This document shows, piece after piece, positions 24,848-32,954 of a DNA stretch of 64,000 bases; position 1 is the first letter of the stretch, and each line of letters opens with the position of its first letter. Under the pieces are notes generated by a model. That model saw only the letters and a program-made list of their open reading frames with translations. It had not been told where the DNA came from and ran no database searches. The stretch spans positions 1,178,001 to 1,242,000 of the forward strand of contig CAVQGY010000002.1 in NCBI GenBank assembly GCA_963712165.1, in the 5' to 3' direction. Position numbers and translations under genes: made by a program. This DNA is from B10-G9 sp963712165. Lineage in GTDB: Bacteria > Chloroflexota > Anaerolineae > Anaerolineales > UBA11858.

Positions 24848-25255
24848 ATGAGTAAGTTGAAAACGAAACAGAAAGTGATCCTTTTTACCTGCAACTGGCA
24901 TGCTTACAGCAGTATGGAAGCGGTTGGCAGGCAGGGGTTAAGCTATTCAACAGCTGTGGTGCCTATTCGCCTTTCCTGCCTGGGGAGGATGTCTCCGGGG
25001 ATCATTCTCAAAGCCTTTGAGGAAGGCGCAGCAGGTGTTCTGCTGCTGGGTTGCCCGGAGGATCTATGTCGGTATGAGACAGGAAATCTGGAAGTAATTA
25101 AGGTTGTTGAGGAAGCAAAATCTCTCATTAAATTATTGGGTTATGACGAAAACAGACTGGGATATCATCTTCTTCCGGCAGAAAGCCCTGAGATATACCT
25201 GGAAACTCTGAATGACTTCATGGGTAGATTGCAGAATGGTCGAGAAAAAACGTGA
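24848..25255 (+). CDS. MvhD/FlpD-like iron-sulfur protein, divergent
   Basis: 135 residues. It matches the small electron-transfer subunit that links hydrogenase or formate dehydrogenase to HdrA. It starts ILFTCNWHAYSS, then has RLSCLGRMSPG and GVLLLGCPEDLCRYETGN. Family members normally read CNWCSYAG; here the second cysteine is His (position 18), so one [2Fe-2S] ligand is changed. A canonical MvhD domain is also fused to the HdrA gene 3.5 kb downstream. It starts 1 base after the upstream stop and overlaps the next gene by 4 bases (GTGA). Confidence 0.8.
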   Translation: MSKLKTKQKVILFTCNWHAYSSMEAVGRQGLSYSTAVVPIRLSCLGRMSPGIILKAFEEGAAGVLLLGCPEDLCRYETGNLEVIKVVEEAKSLIKLLGYDENRLGYHLLPAESPEIYLETLNDFMGRLQNGREKT

Positions 25256-26421
25256 ATACATTTAAGGATGTCATCAAAGCAAATCAGGCCTGGTTGTGTC
25301 TGGATTGCGGCAAATGCAGCTCAGTTTGTCCAATAACCTTAAATCTTGTTGATAGGTATACCAGCCCAAGATTATTGGTCGAGACGGCTGTGGCCTGCGG
25401 GCAGGAGACAACCCTGGAAGATCCACTATTGTGGTCCTGCCTGACCTGCCAGCGCTGCAGTGAAATCTGTCCCTCAGAAGTTGATTTTTCCGCTTTTGTA
25501 CAGGGAGCGAGGCAGCTGGCATTTGGTCAGGGTTTATCCGGGACCTGCACCCACAGCGGGATGGTCCAGGGTTGGATGCGCATGATGACCGATCCGTCCC
25601 TGGAGCAGGATCGCCTGGGATGGCTGAGTGATGATTTAGTTGTGGATCAAAACTCAGACACCATCTATTTCCCTGGCTGTTTGCCTTATTATGATGCGGC
25701 ATTCGGTGATCTGGGGTTTGAAGGATTGGATATAGCCCGGGGTGCGGTGAAGATCCTCAATGCCCTGGGAATCCAGCCCCAGGTCCTTGATAACGAGCGC
25801 TGCTGCGGCCATGATCTGTACTGGCAGGGCGATATGGAAACCTTCCGGAAGTTGGCGTACTTGAACCTGGAGATCATCCAGGGTAGGGGAGCCAAACGAG
25901 TAGTCACCACCTGCCCTGAGTGTGCCTACACTCTTAAGACTACATATCCGGGCGAGATAGGTGATTTGGGGTTGGAGGTACATCACATCAGTGAATTCCT
26001 CGCCGGACAACTTCCCTTGGAAATAAACGATAAGGGAGATAGAGTTACTTATCAGGATCCCTGCAGATTGGGCAGGTTCTCCGGGGCCTATCAGCAGCCG
26101 CGAGACTTGATCACCAGGCTGGGGTATGAGCTGGTTGAAATGGATCATAGCCAGGAAACCAGCATTTGCTGCGGTACAAACTGCTGGTCAACATGCGGGC
26201 AGGTAAATCAAAAGATCCAGTCTTCGCGATTGGATGAAGCCAGCGCGACCGGGGCAGAAATGCTGGTAACTGCCTGCGTAAAATGCCAGATCCATTTGAA
26301 ATGCGCCCAGAAAGGTCCCACAAATGGAGCAGGACCACAACTTCCCATCAGGGATCTGACGACTTTAGTGGCTGAACGGATTGAGTATATGATGACCGCT
26401 TTTGAAGGAGGAAAACATTGA
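25252..26421 (+). CDS. HdrC-HdrB fusion, CCG-domain heterodisulfide-reductase-like protein
   Basis: 389 residues. The HdrC-like part (1-95) has two cluster motifs, CLDCGKCSSVCPI and CLTCQRCSEICPS. The HdrB-like part has two CCG modules: FPGC...ERCCGHD...CPEC and DPCR...ICCGTNC...CVKC. In methanogens these hold noncubane [4Fe-4S] clusters that reduce a disulfide. The bacterial substrate is unknown; ferredoxin, a thiol or a quinone-linked partner are options. The start is GTG at 25252, overlapping the upstream stop as GTGA. It is directly coupled to the HdrA gene downstream, whose TTG start overlaps this gene's stop. Confidence 0.88.
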   Translation: MNTFKDVIKANQAWLCLDCGKCSSVCPITLNLVDRYTSPRLLVETAVACGQETTLEDPLLWSCLTCQRCSEICPSEVDFSAFVQGARQLAFGQGLSGTCTHSGMVQGWMRMMTDPSLEQDRLGWLSDDLVVDQNSDTIYFPGCLPYYDAAFGDLGFEGLDIARGAVKILNALGIQPQVLDNERCCGHDLYWQGDMETFRKLAYLNLEIIQGRGAKRVVTTCPECAYTLKTTYPGEIGDLGLEVHHISEFLAGQLPLEINDKGDRVTYQDPCRLGRFSGAYQQPRDLITRLGYELVEMDHSQETSICCGTNCWSTCGQVNQKIQSSRLDEASATGAEMLVTACVKCQIHLKCAQKGPTNGAGPQLPIRDLTTLVAERIEYMMTAFEGGKH

Positions 26422-28995
26422 CAGATCCAAATGTGCGAATTGGGGTATTCGTATGTGATTGCGGGTCCAACATAGCCGGGACAGTTGATACTGAAGATCT
26501 CCGGGCTTATGCAGAGAAGCTGCCTGGCGTGGTGACAGCCATCCGCAATAAATATACCTGTGCTGATCCTGGCCAGCAGGAAATCCAGGCGGCTATCCGG
26601 GAGCACAATCTCAACCGGGTCGTAGTCGCATCCTGCTCTCCTACCAACTATGAGGTGATCTTCCGCACCTGCATTGCCGGAGCGGGATTGAATCCTTATT
26701 TACTGGAAATGGCCAACATACGGGAGCACTGTTCCTGGGTCACCACAAGTAATGGAAAGGCTGCTACCGATAAAGCCAAACGGATCGTCAAGGTAGCTGC
26801 AGCCAGAGCTCGCTGGTTGGTTCCCCAGGATGAAGAACAGATCTCAGTCACGGATGCAGCCCTGGTGATAGGGGGCGGTGTGGCAGGCATCCAGGCTGCC
26901 CTGGACCTGGCTGATTCGGGCCACCAGGTTTACCTTGTGGAACGGGAACCATCAATTGGCGGGATCATGGCCCAGCTCGATAAGGTATACCCAGATATAG
27001 AATGTAGTATTTGAATACTCGGACCCAAAATGATGGATGTCGGTCGACATCCCAACATCAAATTACTGGCATACTCCGAGGTTGAGGATATTTCTGGTTA
27101 TGTAGGCAATTTTAAGGTCCAGGATCCGCAGAAAAGCCCGTTATGTGGATGAAACCCAGTGCACTTCCTGTGGAGATTGTGTAGGGGTCTGCCCGGTGGT
27201 CATCCCGGACGAATACCAGGTTGGCTTGGGCAGCCGCAGAGCCATTTACCTGCCTTTTCCACAGGCGGTTCCCTCTGCGTATATTGTCAATGCAGAAGAA
27301 TGCATGGGACAGAATCCAATCGCTTGTGGAAAATGCATTGAAGCTTGTGAAAAGGGCTGTATTGACTTCACCATGAATGATGAGATCCTTCAGGTTGAGG
27401 TGGGGGCGGTAGTTGTTTCCACAGGCATGGAAACTTACGATCCGACCTCCCTGGATGAGTATGGCTATTCCAGTTTTGAAAATGTGGTAACCAGCCTTGA
27501 ATTTGAACGACTGATCTGCAGCAGCGGTCCCCTGGAAGGTCATCTGGGTCGACCCGGAGATCTGAAATTTCCCAAGCGGATTGGATTTATCCAGTGTGTT
27601 GGTTCAAGGACCCAGGACCCTGAGCGGGGCAATCCCTACTGCTCAAATTTTTGCTGCATGAACACCATCAAGGCTACCCAATACTTACACGATGTCTACC
27701 CGGATGTGGAGTCCACAGTTTTTTATACAGATCTGAGGGCATTCGGAAAGGGATTTGAGGAATTGCTCATGCGCAGCAAGGCATCCGGTGTAAAGTACAT
27801 ACGCGGTTTGCCCGGTGAGGTGTATAGCGATCCAGAAAGCGGCGATCTGCACCTGATGGTTGAAAATACCACCAGCAACCGTTTGGAGTCCCATGAATTT
27901 GATCTGCTGGTCCTGGCTGTGGGCGCGATACCTGCCAGGAACACTGAAACCATCCGCCAGATGGTTTCCCTCTCCAAATCTCCCAATGGGTTTTTAAGAG
28001 AAGCCCATCCAAAACTGCGGCCAGTAGATACACCAACCAAGGGCGTTTTCATTGCCGGGAGCGCGGAAAGCCCCAAGGATGTGCGGGAAAGCGTTACCCA
28101 GGCCAGCGCGGCAGCGTCCCGGGCTTCTATTTTGCTCAATAAGGATACATTCTCGGTAGATGCCATCACAGCGGTGGTTGACCCGGACCTGTGTACGAAT
28201 TGTGGGATCTGTGCCGGAGTCTGCCCGTTCAGCTCCATCCTGTGGAGTAAAGGTGAGCCAGCAGAAGTCATTACGGCTGCCTGCACAGGGTGTGGGACCT
28301 GTGCGGCAGAATGCAAATTCAATGCCATAGCGATGAGGCATTTTTCCGACCAGGCTATCTATGCCCAGATTGACGCCATGTTGGATGAGGATCCCGGTAA
28401 GACTATTGTCACCTTTGCCTGCAATTGGTGTTCCTATGCTGGCGCCGATACCGCCGGGATAGGCCGAATGGTATATCCCCCCCATGCCAATATCATCCGA
28501 ACTATGTGTTCTGGCAGGGTGAGTGCTGAGTTTGTCTGGTATGCTTTCCGCAAAGGCGCTCCGGTTGTACTGGTGTCTGGTTGTCATTATGTGGATTGCC
28601 ATTATATCGATGCCAATCGCAGCACCACTCGCCGGGTAGACGGCCTCTGGGACGGGTTGGAAAAAGCCGGAGTAGACCCCAGCCGGTTGATGCTGGAGTG
28701 GTGTTCTGCAGCGGAAGGGAGCCGTTGGCAGCATATCATGGAGCAGTGTGAGGGGAAACGGGTAAAAATTGGTGAGGGAGAGATCAGTGACACACGCCAG
28801 CTGCTGAAAGAGATCAAGATCCCGGGACCTCGCAATCCCCGCCCCCGGGATGAGGACCAACCGGCAGGGTTTGCCTGCCTGGTATGCGGAGAGAGTTGGG
28901 AAGGTGTTTATAAGTCATCCCAGGAAAGGGTCTGCCCTGCCTGTCGCTCAAATAGCGTGCGATGGATCAAAAGGAAATCAAGCAGGGAAGATTGA
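26418..28995 (+). CDS. hdrA: HdrA-MvhD fusion flavoprotein, probable selenoprotein, with an apparent one-base frameshift
   Basis: About 858 residues if TGA 27012-27014 is read through and one base of the GG at 27122-27123 is skipped. A TTG start (26418) follows AAGGAGG by 6 bases. Order: HdrA N-domain (CDCGSNIAG to NIREHCSWV); FAD motif GGGVAGIQAA near 150; ECSI-TGA-ILGPKM, where relatives have Cys at the TGA (residue 199); cluster motifs CTSCGDCVGVCPV and CGKCIEAC; CTNCGICAGVCPF and CTGCGTCAAEC; a canonical MvhD domain from about 667 (CNWCSYAGAD, MCSGRV, GCHYVDCHY); and a C-terminal zinc-ribbon/rubredoxin-like CLVCGESW...CPAC. HdrA is the electron-bifurcating FAD subunit. Without recoding the gene is two pieces, 26418-27014 and 27145-28995. 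A pseudogene is the alternative, but all motifs on both sides are intact. Confidence 0.85.
27035..27052 (+). promoter_or_regulatory. Candidate bacterial SECIS hairpin downstream of the in-frame TGA
   Basis: GGATGTC (27035-27041) and GACATCC (27046-27052) form a perfect 7-bp stem with loop GGTC. The loop starts 27 bases after the TGA (27012-27014), inside the known 16-37 base window. It has G in the first two loop positions, as the bacterial consensus requires. It lies within the coding sequence, where bacterial SECIS elements occur. Confidence 0.75.
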
Positions 28996-29017
28996 GGTAT
29001 ATTATTGAAGTATAGAT

Positions 29018-29061
29018 GAACATGAAAAAGCCCGGACGTTTGTCCGGGCTTTTTCATGTTC
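29018..29061. terminator. Strong bidirectional terminator ending the redox island
   Basis: GAACATGAAAAAGCCCGGAC and its exact complement, GTCCGGGCTTTTTCATGTTC, flank a GTTT loop. A and T runs on either side allow termination of both the island and the LysM gene. Confidence 0.95.
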
Positions 29062-29070
29062 ACTGAATGG

Positions 29071-30201
29071 TCAGGGAGTTGGGGTAGTTGCCGATGCCTG
29101 TCCCGACCACGAGAAGACCCGGACTTCGCTTACGCTTCCTGCGTCCTCCCAGATCGGGATTCCGTTCTGGTCTACATCGATCTGGCGGACCGTGCTGATG
29201 GTCCAACTGTAGATATGGGGTAGATTGTCATTGGCGCGGAAGGCGAGGGGGATGATGAATTTTGTGTCCGTGACGTAATCCAACAGCTTTCTGCCGGTCC
29301 CTTCCGTGAGATCTACCACAGTGATCCGATAAGCCTCATTTGTATTGATCAGACCCACAGAGGACCACTGCAAAGTGACCTGGTTGTTACTGAGGGAGAA
29401 CACACCGCCATTCGCCGGGAGCAACAGGTTCGGCGCCGGATAAGGAGGTGGTGGAGTAGGAGTGGGCGAAGGTCCAGGTGTGGCATTGCGTTCGCAGAGG
29501 GGTATGGTCAGGGATAGCGTAACGTAGACAGTATTGTTGACCATGCCATTATAGGATTTGATGGCTTCTTCTGGCACGTTGTAATTCAAGGAAATACTGC
29601 TCAGTGTATCCCCTTCTACGACCACATAGCTAACCTTCTCACAGGCAGCCCTGGTGGCCTCAATACCACTCAACGTAGCTGTCGGGAATGAGGTTGCCGT
29701 GGGTGTGGGGTGAGGGATTTTCAACTCTTGACCTTCAAAGAGCGTATCGCAGGAGGCTGGAATATTATTCAGGAGGACAATCGATTTGATCGAGACCTCG
29801 AAGCGTGCCGCAATTGCCAGACAGGTATCATTGGGAGCAACGAAGTATGTTAACGGAGTCGGACTCGGCATAGGAGTCGGAGTTAACGTTGGCGGTTCTG
29901 GCGTGGTGGTAGGGGTCGATGTAACCGTTACTGTAGGGGTTGGGGTTACGGTTGTGTTCACCATAACACCGGTCTGGGTGAGAGCCAGGTAAACCATGCC
30001 GGCCCCGATGGCGAGGAAGAGCACAACCAGGCCGATGGCCACAGGTAAACCAAGGGTAATTTCCGGCATCCGGCCGCCACTGACTACCTGGGCATCCGTT
30101 TTAGTACCTGATAGACTGCTTCCGCATACCAGGCAGCGTTCGGCATCTTCCTTGACGCGGGTGCCGCAAGTGGGGCAGATTCTTTTCTTTTCATTCGCCA
30201 T
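29071..30201 (-). CDS. Membrane-anchored LysM protein with N-terminal zinc ribbon
   Basis: 376 residues from the ATG at 30201 (MANEKKRICPTCG). An upstream frame extension to 30243 is less likely. A zinc ribbon CPTCG...CLVCG (residues 9-30) lies before one membrane helix (about 52-75). A Thr/Pro-rich linker is followed by two LysM domains (FVAPNDTCLAIAARFEVS; VVEGDTLSSISLNYNVP) and a C-terminal Ig-like region. The LysM domains would bind peptidoglycan outside the cell, while the ribbon stays inside. Proteins of this form recur in Anaerolineae. The Thr/Pro linker is simple-sequence DNA (GT-rich at 29870-29960). Confidence 0.85.
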   Translation of the reverse strand: MANEKKRICPTCGTRVKEDAERCLVCGSSLSGTKTDAQVVSGGRMPEITLGLPVAIGLVVLFLAIGAGMVYLALTQTGVMVNTTVTPTPTVTVTSTPTTTPEPPTLTPTPMPSPTPLTYFVAPNDTCLAIAARFEVSIKSIVLLNNIPASCDTLFEGQELKIPHPTPTATSFPTATLSGIEATRAACEKVSYVVVEGDTLSSISLNYNVPEEAIKSYNGMVNNTVYVTLSLTIPLCERNATPGPSPTPTPPPPYPAPNLLLPANGGVFSLSNNQVTLQWSSVGLINTNEAYRITVVDLTEGTGRKLLDYVTDTKFIIPLAFRANDNLPHIYSWTISTVRQIDVDQNGIPIWEDAGSVSEVRVFSWSGQASATTPTP

Positions 30202-30329
30202 AAGAATTCTCTTTTGTAATTTTCTCTCAATCGACTGCGGCAATTATACCAGAATGATGAAGGATGGAAAGTTGGTGGAATAACATCAGGAAAATGGGTT
30301 TATTTCAGGTAGTGGGACGAGAAATCTGG

Positions 30330-31355
30330 TCAGACTCTCCGGTTAAGAAGCTGCTGGGCAGTGTCCTTGAGGATCAAACCTGCATCATCCTGGGGTCCTG
30401 CCTTATGAAGAGCTGTCAATGCTTGATCGGTTAACCGGTCTGCGGTGTTCTCTGCATAGGCCCTGCCGCCTTCAGCTTCCAGGATATCACCCAGTTGGAG
30501 GGCCTTTTCAGGGGTCATTTCCCCGGAAATCCAATTTTCGTAGAAATCTTTTTTCTGGTTCAACCCAAATATGATCGGGAGTGTCTTTTTCCGGGTTAAA
30601 AGATCTCCCATAGAGGATTTTCCTGTGAGTTCCTCTTTCCCCCAGATTCCAAGAATATCATCCTGAACCTGGAAGGCCAGCCCTAGATAATGACCAAAAT
30701 CACGGTAGTGGGCCTGAATTTCAGGAGCCGCATTGCCGCAGAGAGCACCCGCTTCCAGGCTGAAAGTTAATAGTGCGGCGGTTTTTCCCTCTACCATATG
30801 CCAATAGGTATCCAGATCAACCAGGTCCTGGTCTTCGAATAAGATGTCCAGATGCTGTCCTTGGGTCAGCCGTAAGCAAGTAGTATGGAAGAGTTTGCCT
30901 GTCTCCAGGACACCTTTTAGTGAGACTGTATCGGCCAGGTTGAGCAGGGATGTATTTGCAAGCGCAAACATGGCGTCGCCAGTATTGATTGCCTGGGCTT
31001 CCCCCCAGATCTTCCAGATTGTGGGCCTTCCTCTCCGCATCTGCCCGCAATCTTCGATATCATCATGGATGAGTGAAAAGTTATGGATCAGCTCAACTGC
31101 AGCGGCAGCGGGTAAGGCGTGAGGCCATTCTCCCCCAGCTGCCTGGCAGGCTAACAAACAAAATAGCCCCCGGAGTTGTTTCCCTTCTGTTTTGGGACCT
31201 GCATCTCCCCCTGTCCAACCCAGCTGGTAAGTGATCATCGCCTGCAATTCAGAAGTGTTGTAGCTCCCTGCTTGGGTGACGACTCTACCCATTTCCTCTC
31301 GCAGAGCAGGGCGGGCTATGCCCGCAAAGGAAGTGATCGCAGACAAATCGGTCAT
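30330..31355 (-). CDS. Polyprenyl diphosphate synthase (geranylgeranyl/farnesyl type)
   Basis: 341 residues. First Asp-rich motif SLIHDDIED with RRGRPT following, and second motif QVQDDILGIWG, plus GKSSMGDLLTRKKT (the Lys that binds diphosphate). It condenses IPP with allylic diphosphates for quinone side chains, carotenoids or membrane lipids; chain length cannot be stated. The ATG lies 4 bases after the stop of the IPP isomerase gene, so the two form an operon feeding IPP/DMAPP into chain elongation. Confidence 0.93.
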   Translation of the reverse strand: MTDLSAITSFAGIARPALREEMGRVVTQAGSYNTSELQAMITYQLGWTGGDAGPKTEGKQLRGLFCLLACQAAGGEWPHALPAAAAVELIHNFSLIHDDIEDCGQMRRGRPTIWKIWGEAQAINTGDAMFALANTSLLNLADTVSLKGVLETGKLFHTTCLRLTQGQHLDILFEDQDLVDLDTYWHMVEGKTAALLTFSLEAGALCGNAAPEIQAHYRDFGHYLGLAFQVQDDILGIWGKEELTGKSSMGDLLTRKKTLPIIFGLNQKKDFYENWISGEMTPEKALQLGDILEAEGGRAYAENTADRLTDQALTALHKAGPQDDAGLILKDTAQQLLNRRV

Positions 31356-31359
31356 GGAC

Positions 31360-32391
31360 TTACCTTTTTATAAGTTGAATATTTCCCAGGGCTTTTAAAT
31401 TGGTTGCGCCAGAGGCAAACATGGAGATCCGAATTTCAGTGATGATCCGTTCGATCACTTGGCGCACAGCAGCTGGGGATTTGACGGCGACTTTCAGGAA
31501 CGGGCCAGCCAGGCCAGCCATTGTGGCTCCCAGGGCGATGGATTTGGCGATATCTACTCCGTTGCGAATCCCGCCGGAGGCGAAGATTGGCATTTCAGGC
31601 GCGGCTGCGCGGACGACCTGGATGCTTTCAGCAGTGGGGATCCCCCAATCCATAAAGGCAGAAGCCACCTGCCGCTGGTCCTCGGTCTCAGCTCGGTGCA
31701 TCTCCACTTCGGTCCAGGAAGTGCCGCCAGCACCTGCCACATCAATAGCGGAGACTCCTGCATTCACAAGCATCAGGGCGGCTTTCTCTGAGATGCCCCA
31801 GCCAACCTCCTTGGCGATCACAGGGACTGCCAGAGTCTTGCAGACTTGCTCAATTTTGTCGATCAAGCCTGAAAAATTAGTATTGCCTTCTGGCATAACG
31901 GCTTCCTGAAGGGGATTGAGATGTAATATCAGTGCGTCGGCACCTATCATTTCCACAGTTCTCTGGCAATCCTCAGTTGTCAGTCCATTATTGAGCTGTA
32001 TTGCACCCAGATTGGCAAAGAGCAGGATATCGGGGGCAATATTCCTGACCTGATAACTTTCTGCCAGATGACTGTTCTCCAGGGCTGCGCGCTGGGAACC
32101 TACACCCATGGGTATTCCAGCTTCCTGAGCAGCTTCAGCCAGGATCCGGTTGATCTGTCCTGCTTCGGATGTTCCCCCGGTCATGGATGAAATGAATAAG
32201 GGAGCAGAGATCTTTTTCCCGAATAGACTCTGGTCAAGGCGAATTTCATCCAGGTCGATCTCCGGCAGGGCCTGGTGGGGAAAGGCATATCCTTCCAGGT
32301 CTGTCGATCGGCCAGATCGCACTTCTTCTGTCAGATTGATGCGGATATGGTCTGCTTTTCTGGAGCTTGTGGAAGAGGACTTGTCAGCCAT
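31360..32391 (-). CDS. fni: Type 2 isopentenyl-diphosphate delta-isomerase (FMN-dependent)
   Basis: 343 residues, usual size. The family signature runs RKADHIRINL at the N-terminus (substrate-binding), SSMTGGTSEAGQINR, MGVGSQRAALE and VDVAGAGGTSW-like residues (AIDVAGAGGTSWTEVE), with FASGGIRNGVD for FMN phosphate. It interconverts IPP and DMAPP using reduced FMN. AAGGGA lies 7 bases before the ATG. It is the first gene of the isoprenoid pair with the polyprenyl synthase. Confidence 0.95.
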   Translation of the reverse strand: MADKSSSTSSRKADHIRINLTEEVRSGRSTDLEGYAFPHQALPEIDLDEIRLDQSLFGKKISAPLFISSMTGGTSEAGQINRILAEAAQEAGIPMGVGSQRAALENSHLAESYQVRNIAPDILLFANLGAIQLNNGLTTEDCQRTVEMIGADALILHLNPLQEAVMPEGNTNFSGLIDKIEQVCKTLAVPVIAKEVGWGISEKAALMLVNAGVSAIDVAGAGGTSWTEVEMHRAETEDQRQVASAFMDWGIPTAESIQVVRAAAPEMPIFASGGIRNGVDIAKSIALGATMAGLAGPFLKVAVKSPAAVRQVIERIITEIRISMFASGATNLKALGNIQLIKR

Positions 32392-32587
32392 AGAAATTCC
32401 CTTTGTTTGGTTATAGTATCAGTCCCCCTGCAGAGTGTCAATAAACTCAATTGCTGGCTGAGCCAGCCTTGACAAGACTCCCCCTGCGGTTACAATAAAC
32501 CCAACCAGAGTGAGAAACCAATTCCCAATTTTTCCGTTTATTAAGTTATCATAGATGTGGTGAAATTGGAGCCCAGGAGGAGTAATC

Positions 32588-32821
32588 ATGGCCGATACAT
32601 TTGAGCAGGTAAAGAACATCATAGTGGATCTGCTGGCAGTTGATCCCGAGAAAGTCACCAAAGAAGCGAGATTCAGAGAGGATCTGGAAGCAGATTCCCT
32701 CGACCTGGTAGAACTGATCATGGAATTTGAGGACGAATTTGGGGGAGAAATCTCCGATGAGGATGCCCAAAAGATCACTACAGTTGGTGATGCTGTGGCT
32801 TTCCTGGAAGAACATATGTAA
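32588..32821 (+). CDS. acpP: Acyl carrier protein
   Basis: 77 residues, acidic and helical as expected. The phosphopantetheine attachment serine is in EADSLDLVELIM (about Ser37). It carries acyl chains in fatty acid synthesis. AGGAGG stands at good spacing before the ATG. It is alone, with a terminator 20-50 bases downstream, and is not beside fab genes here; plsX, which uses acyl-ACP, is 19 kb away. Confidence 0.96.
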   Translation: MADTFEQVKNIIVDLLAVDPEKVTKEARFREDLEADSLDLVELIMEFEDEFGGEISDEDAQKITTVGDAVAFLEEHM

Positions 32822-32843
32822 ATCCCTTGCTTTTGATTAAATA

Positions 32844-32877
32844 AAAGAAGTCTACCAGATCTGGTAGGCTTCTTTTT
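32844..32877. terminator. Terminator between acpP and sucD
   Basis: AGAAGTCTACCAG pairs with CTGGTAGGCTTCT (one mismatch) and is followed by TTTTT. An A-rich flank on the other side lets it serve sucD as well. Confidence 0.88.
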
Positions 32878-32954
32878 AACTCCAGCAATAACCAGCTGAC
32901 CCAGGTGGGGCAATCAGAATCATATAAACGGGTGAACCTGCAGAAGCGAATGAT

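Noticed and set aside
26418..27014. HdrA as a simple pseudogene cut by a nonsense codon
   Set aside because: The TGA replaces exactly the conserved Cys, is followed by a SECIS-like hairpin, and all motifs downstream are intact; kept only as the alternative reading.
27723..28860. Long minus-strand frames opposite hdrA
   Set aside because: The plus-strand frame has all Hdr and ferredoxin motifs; the antisense frames have none.
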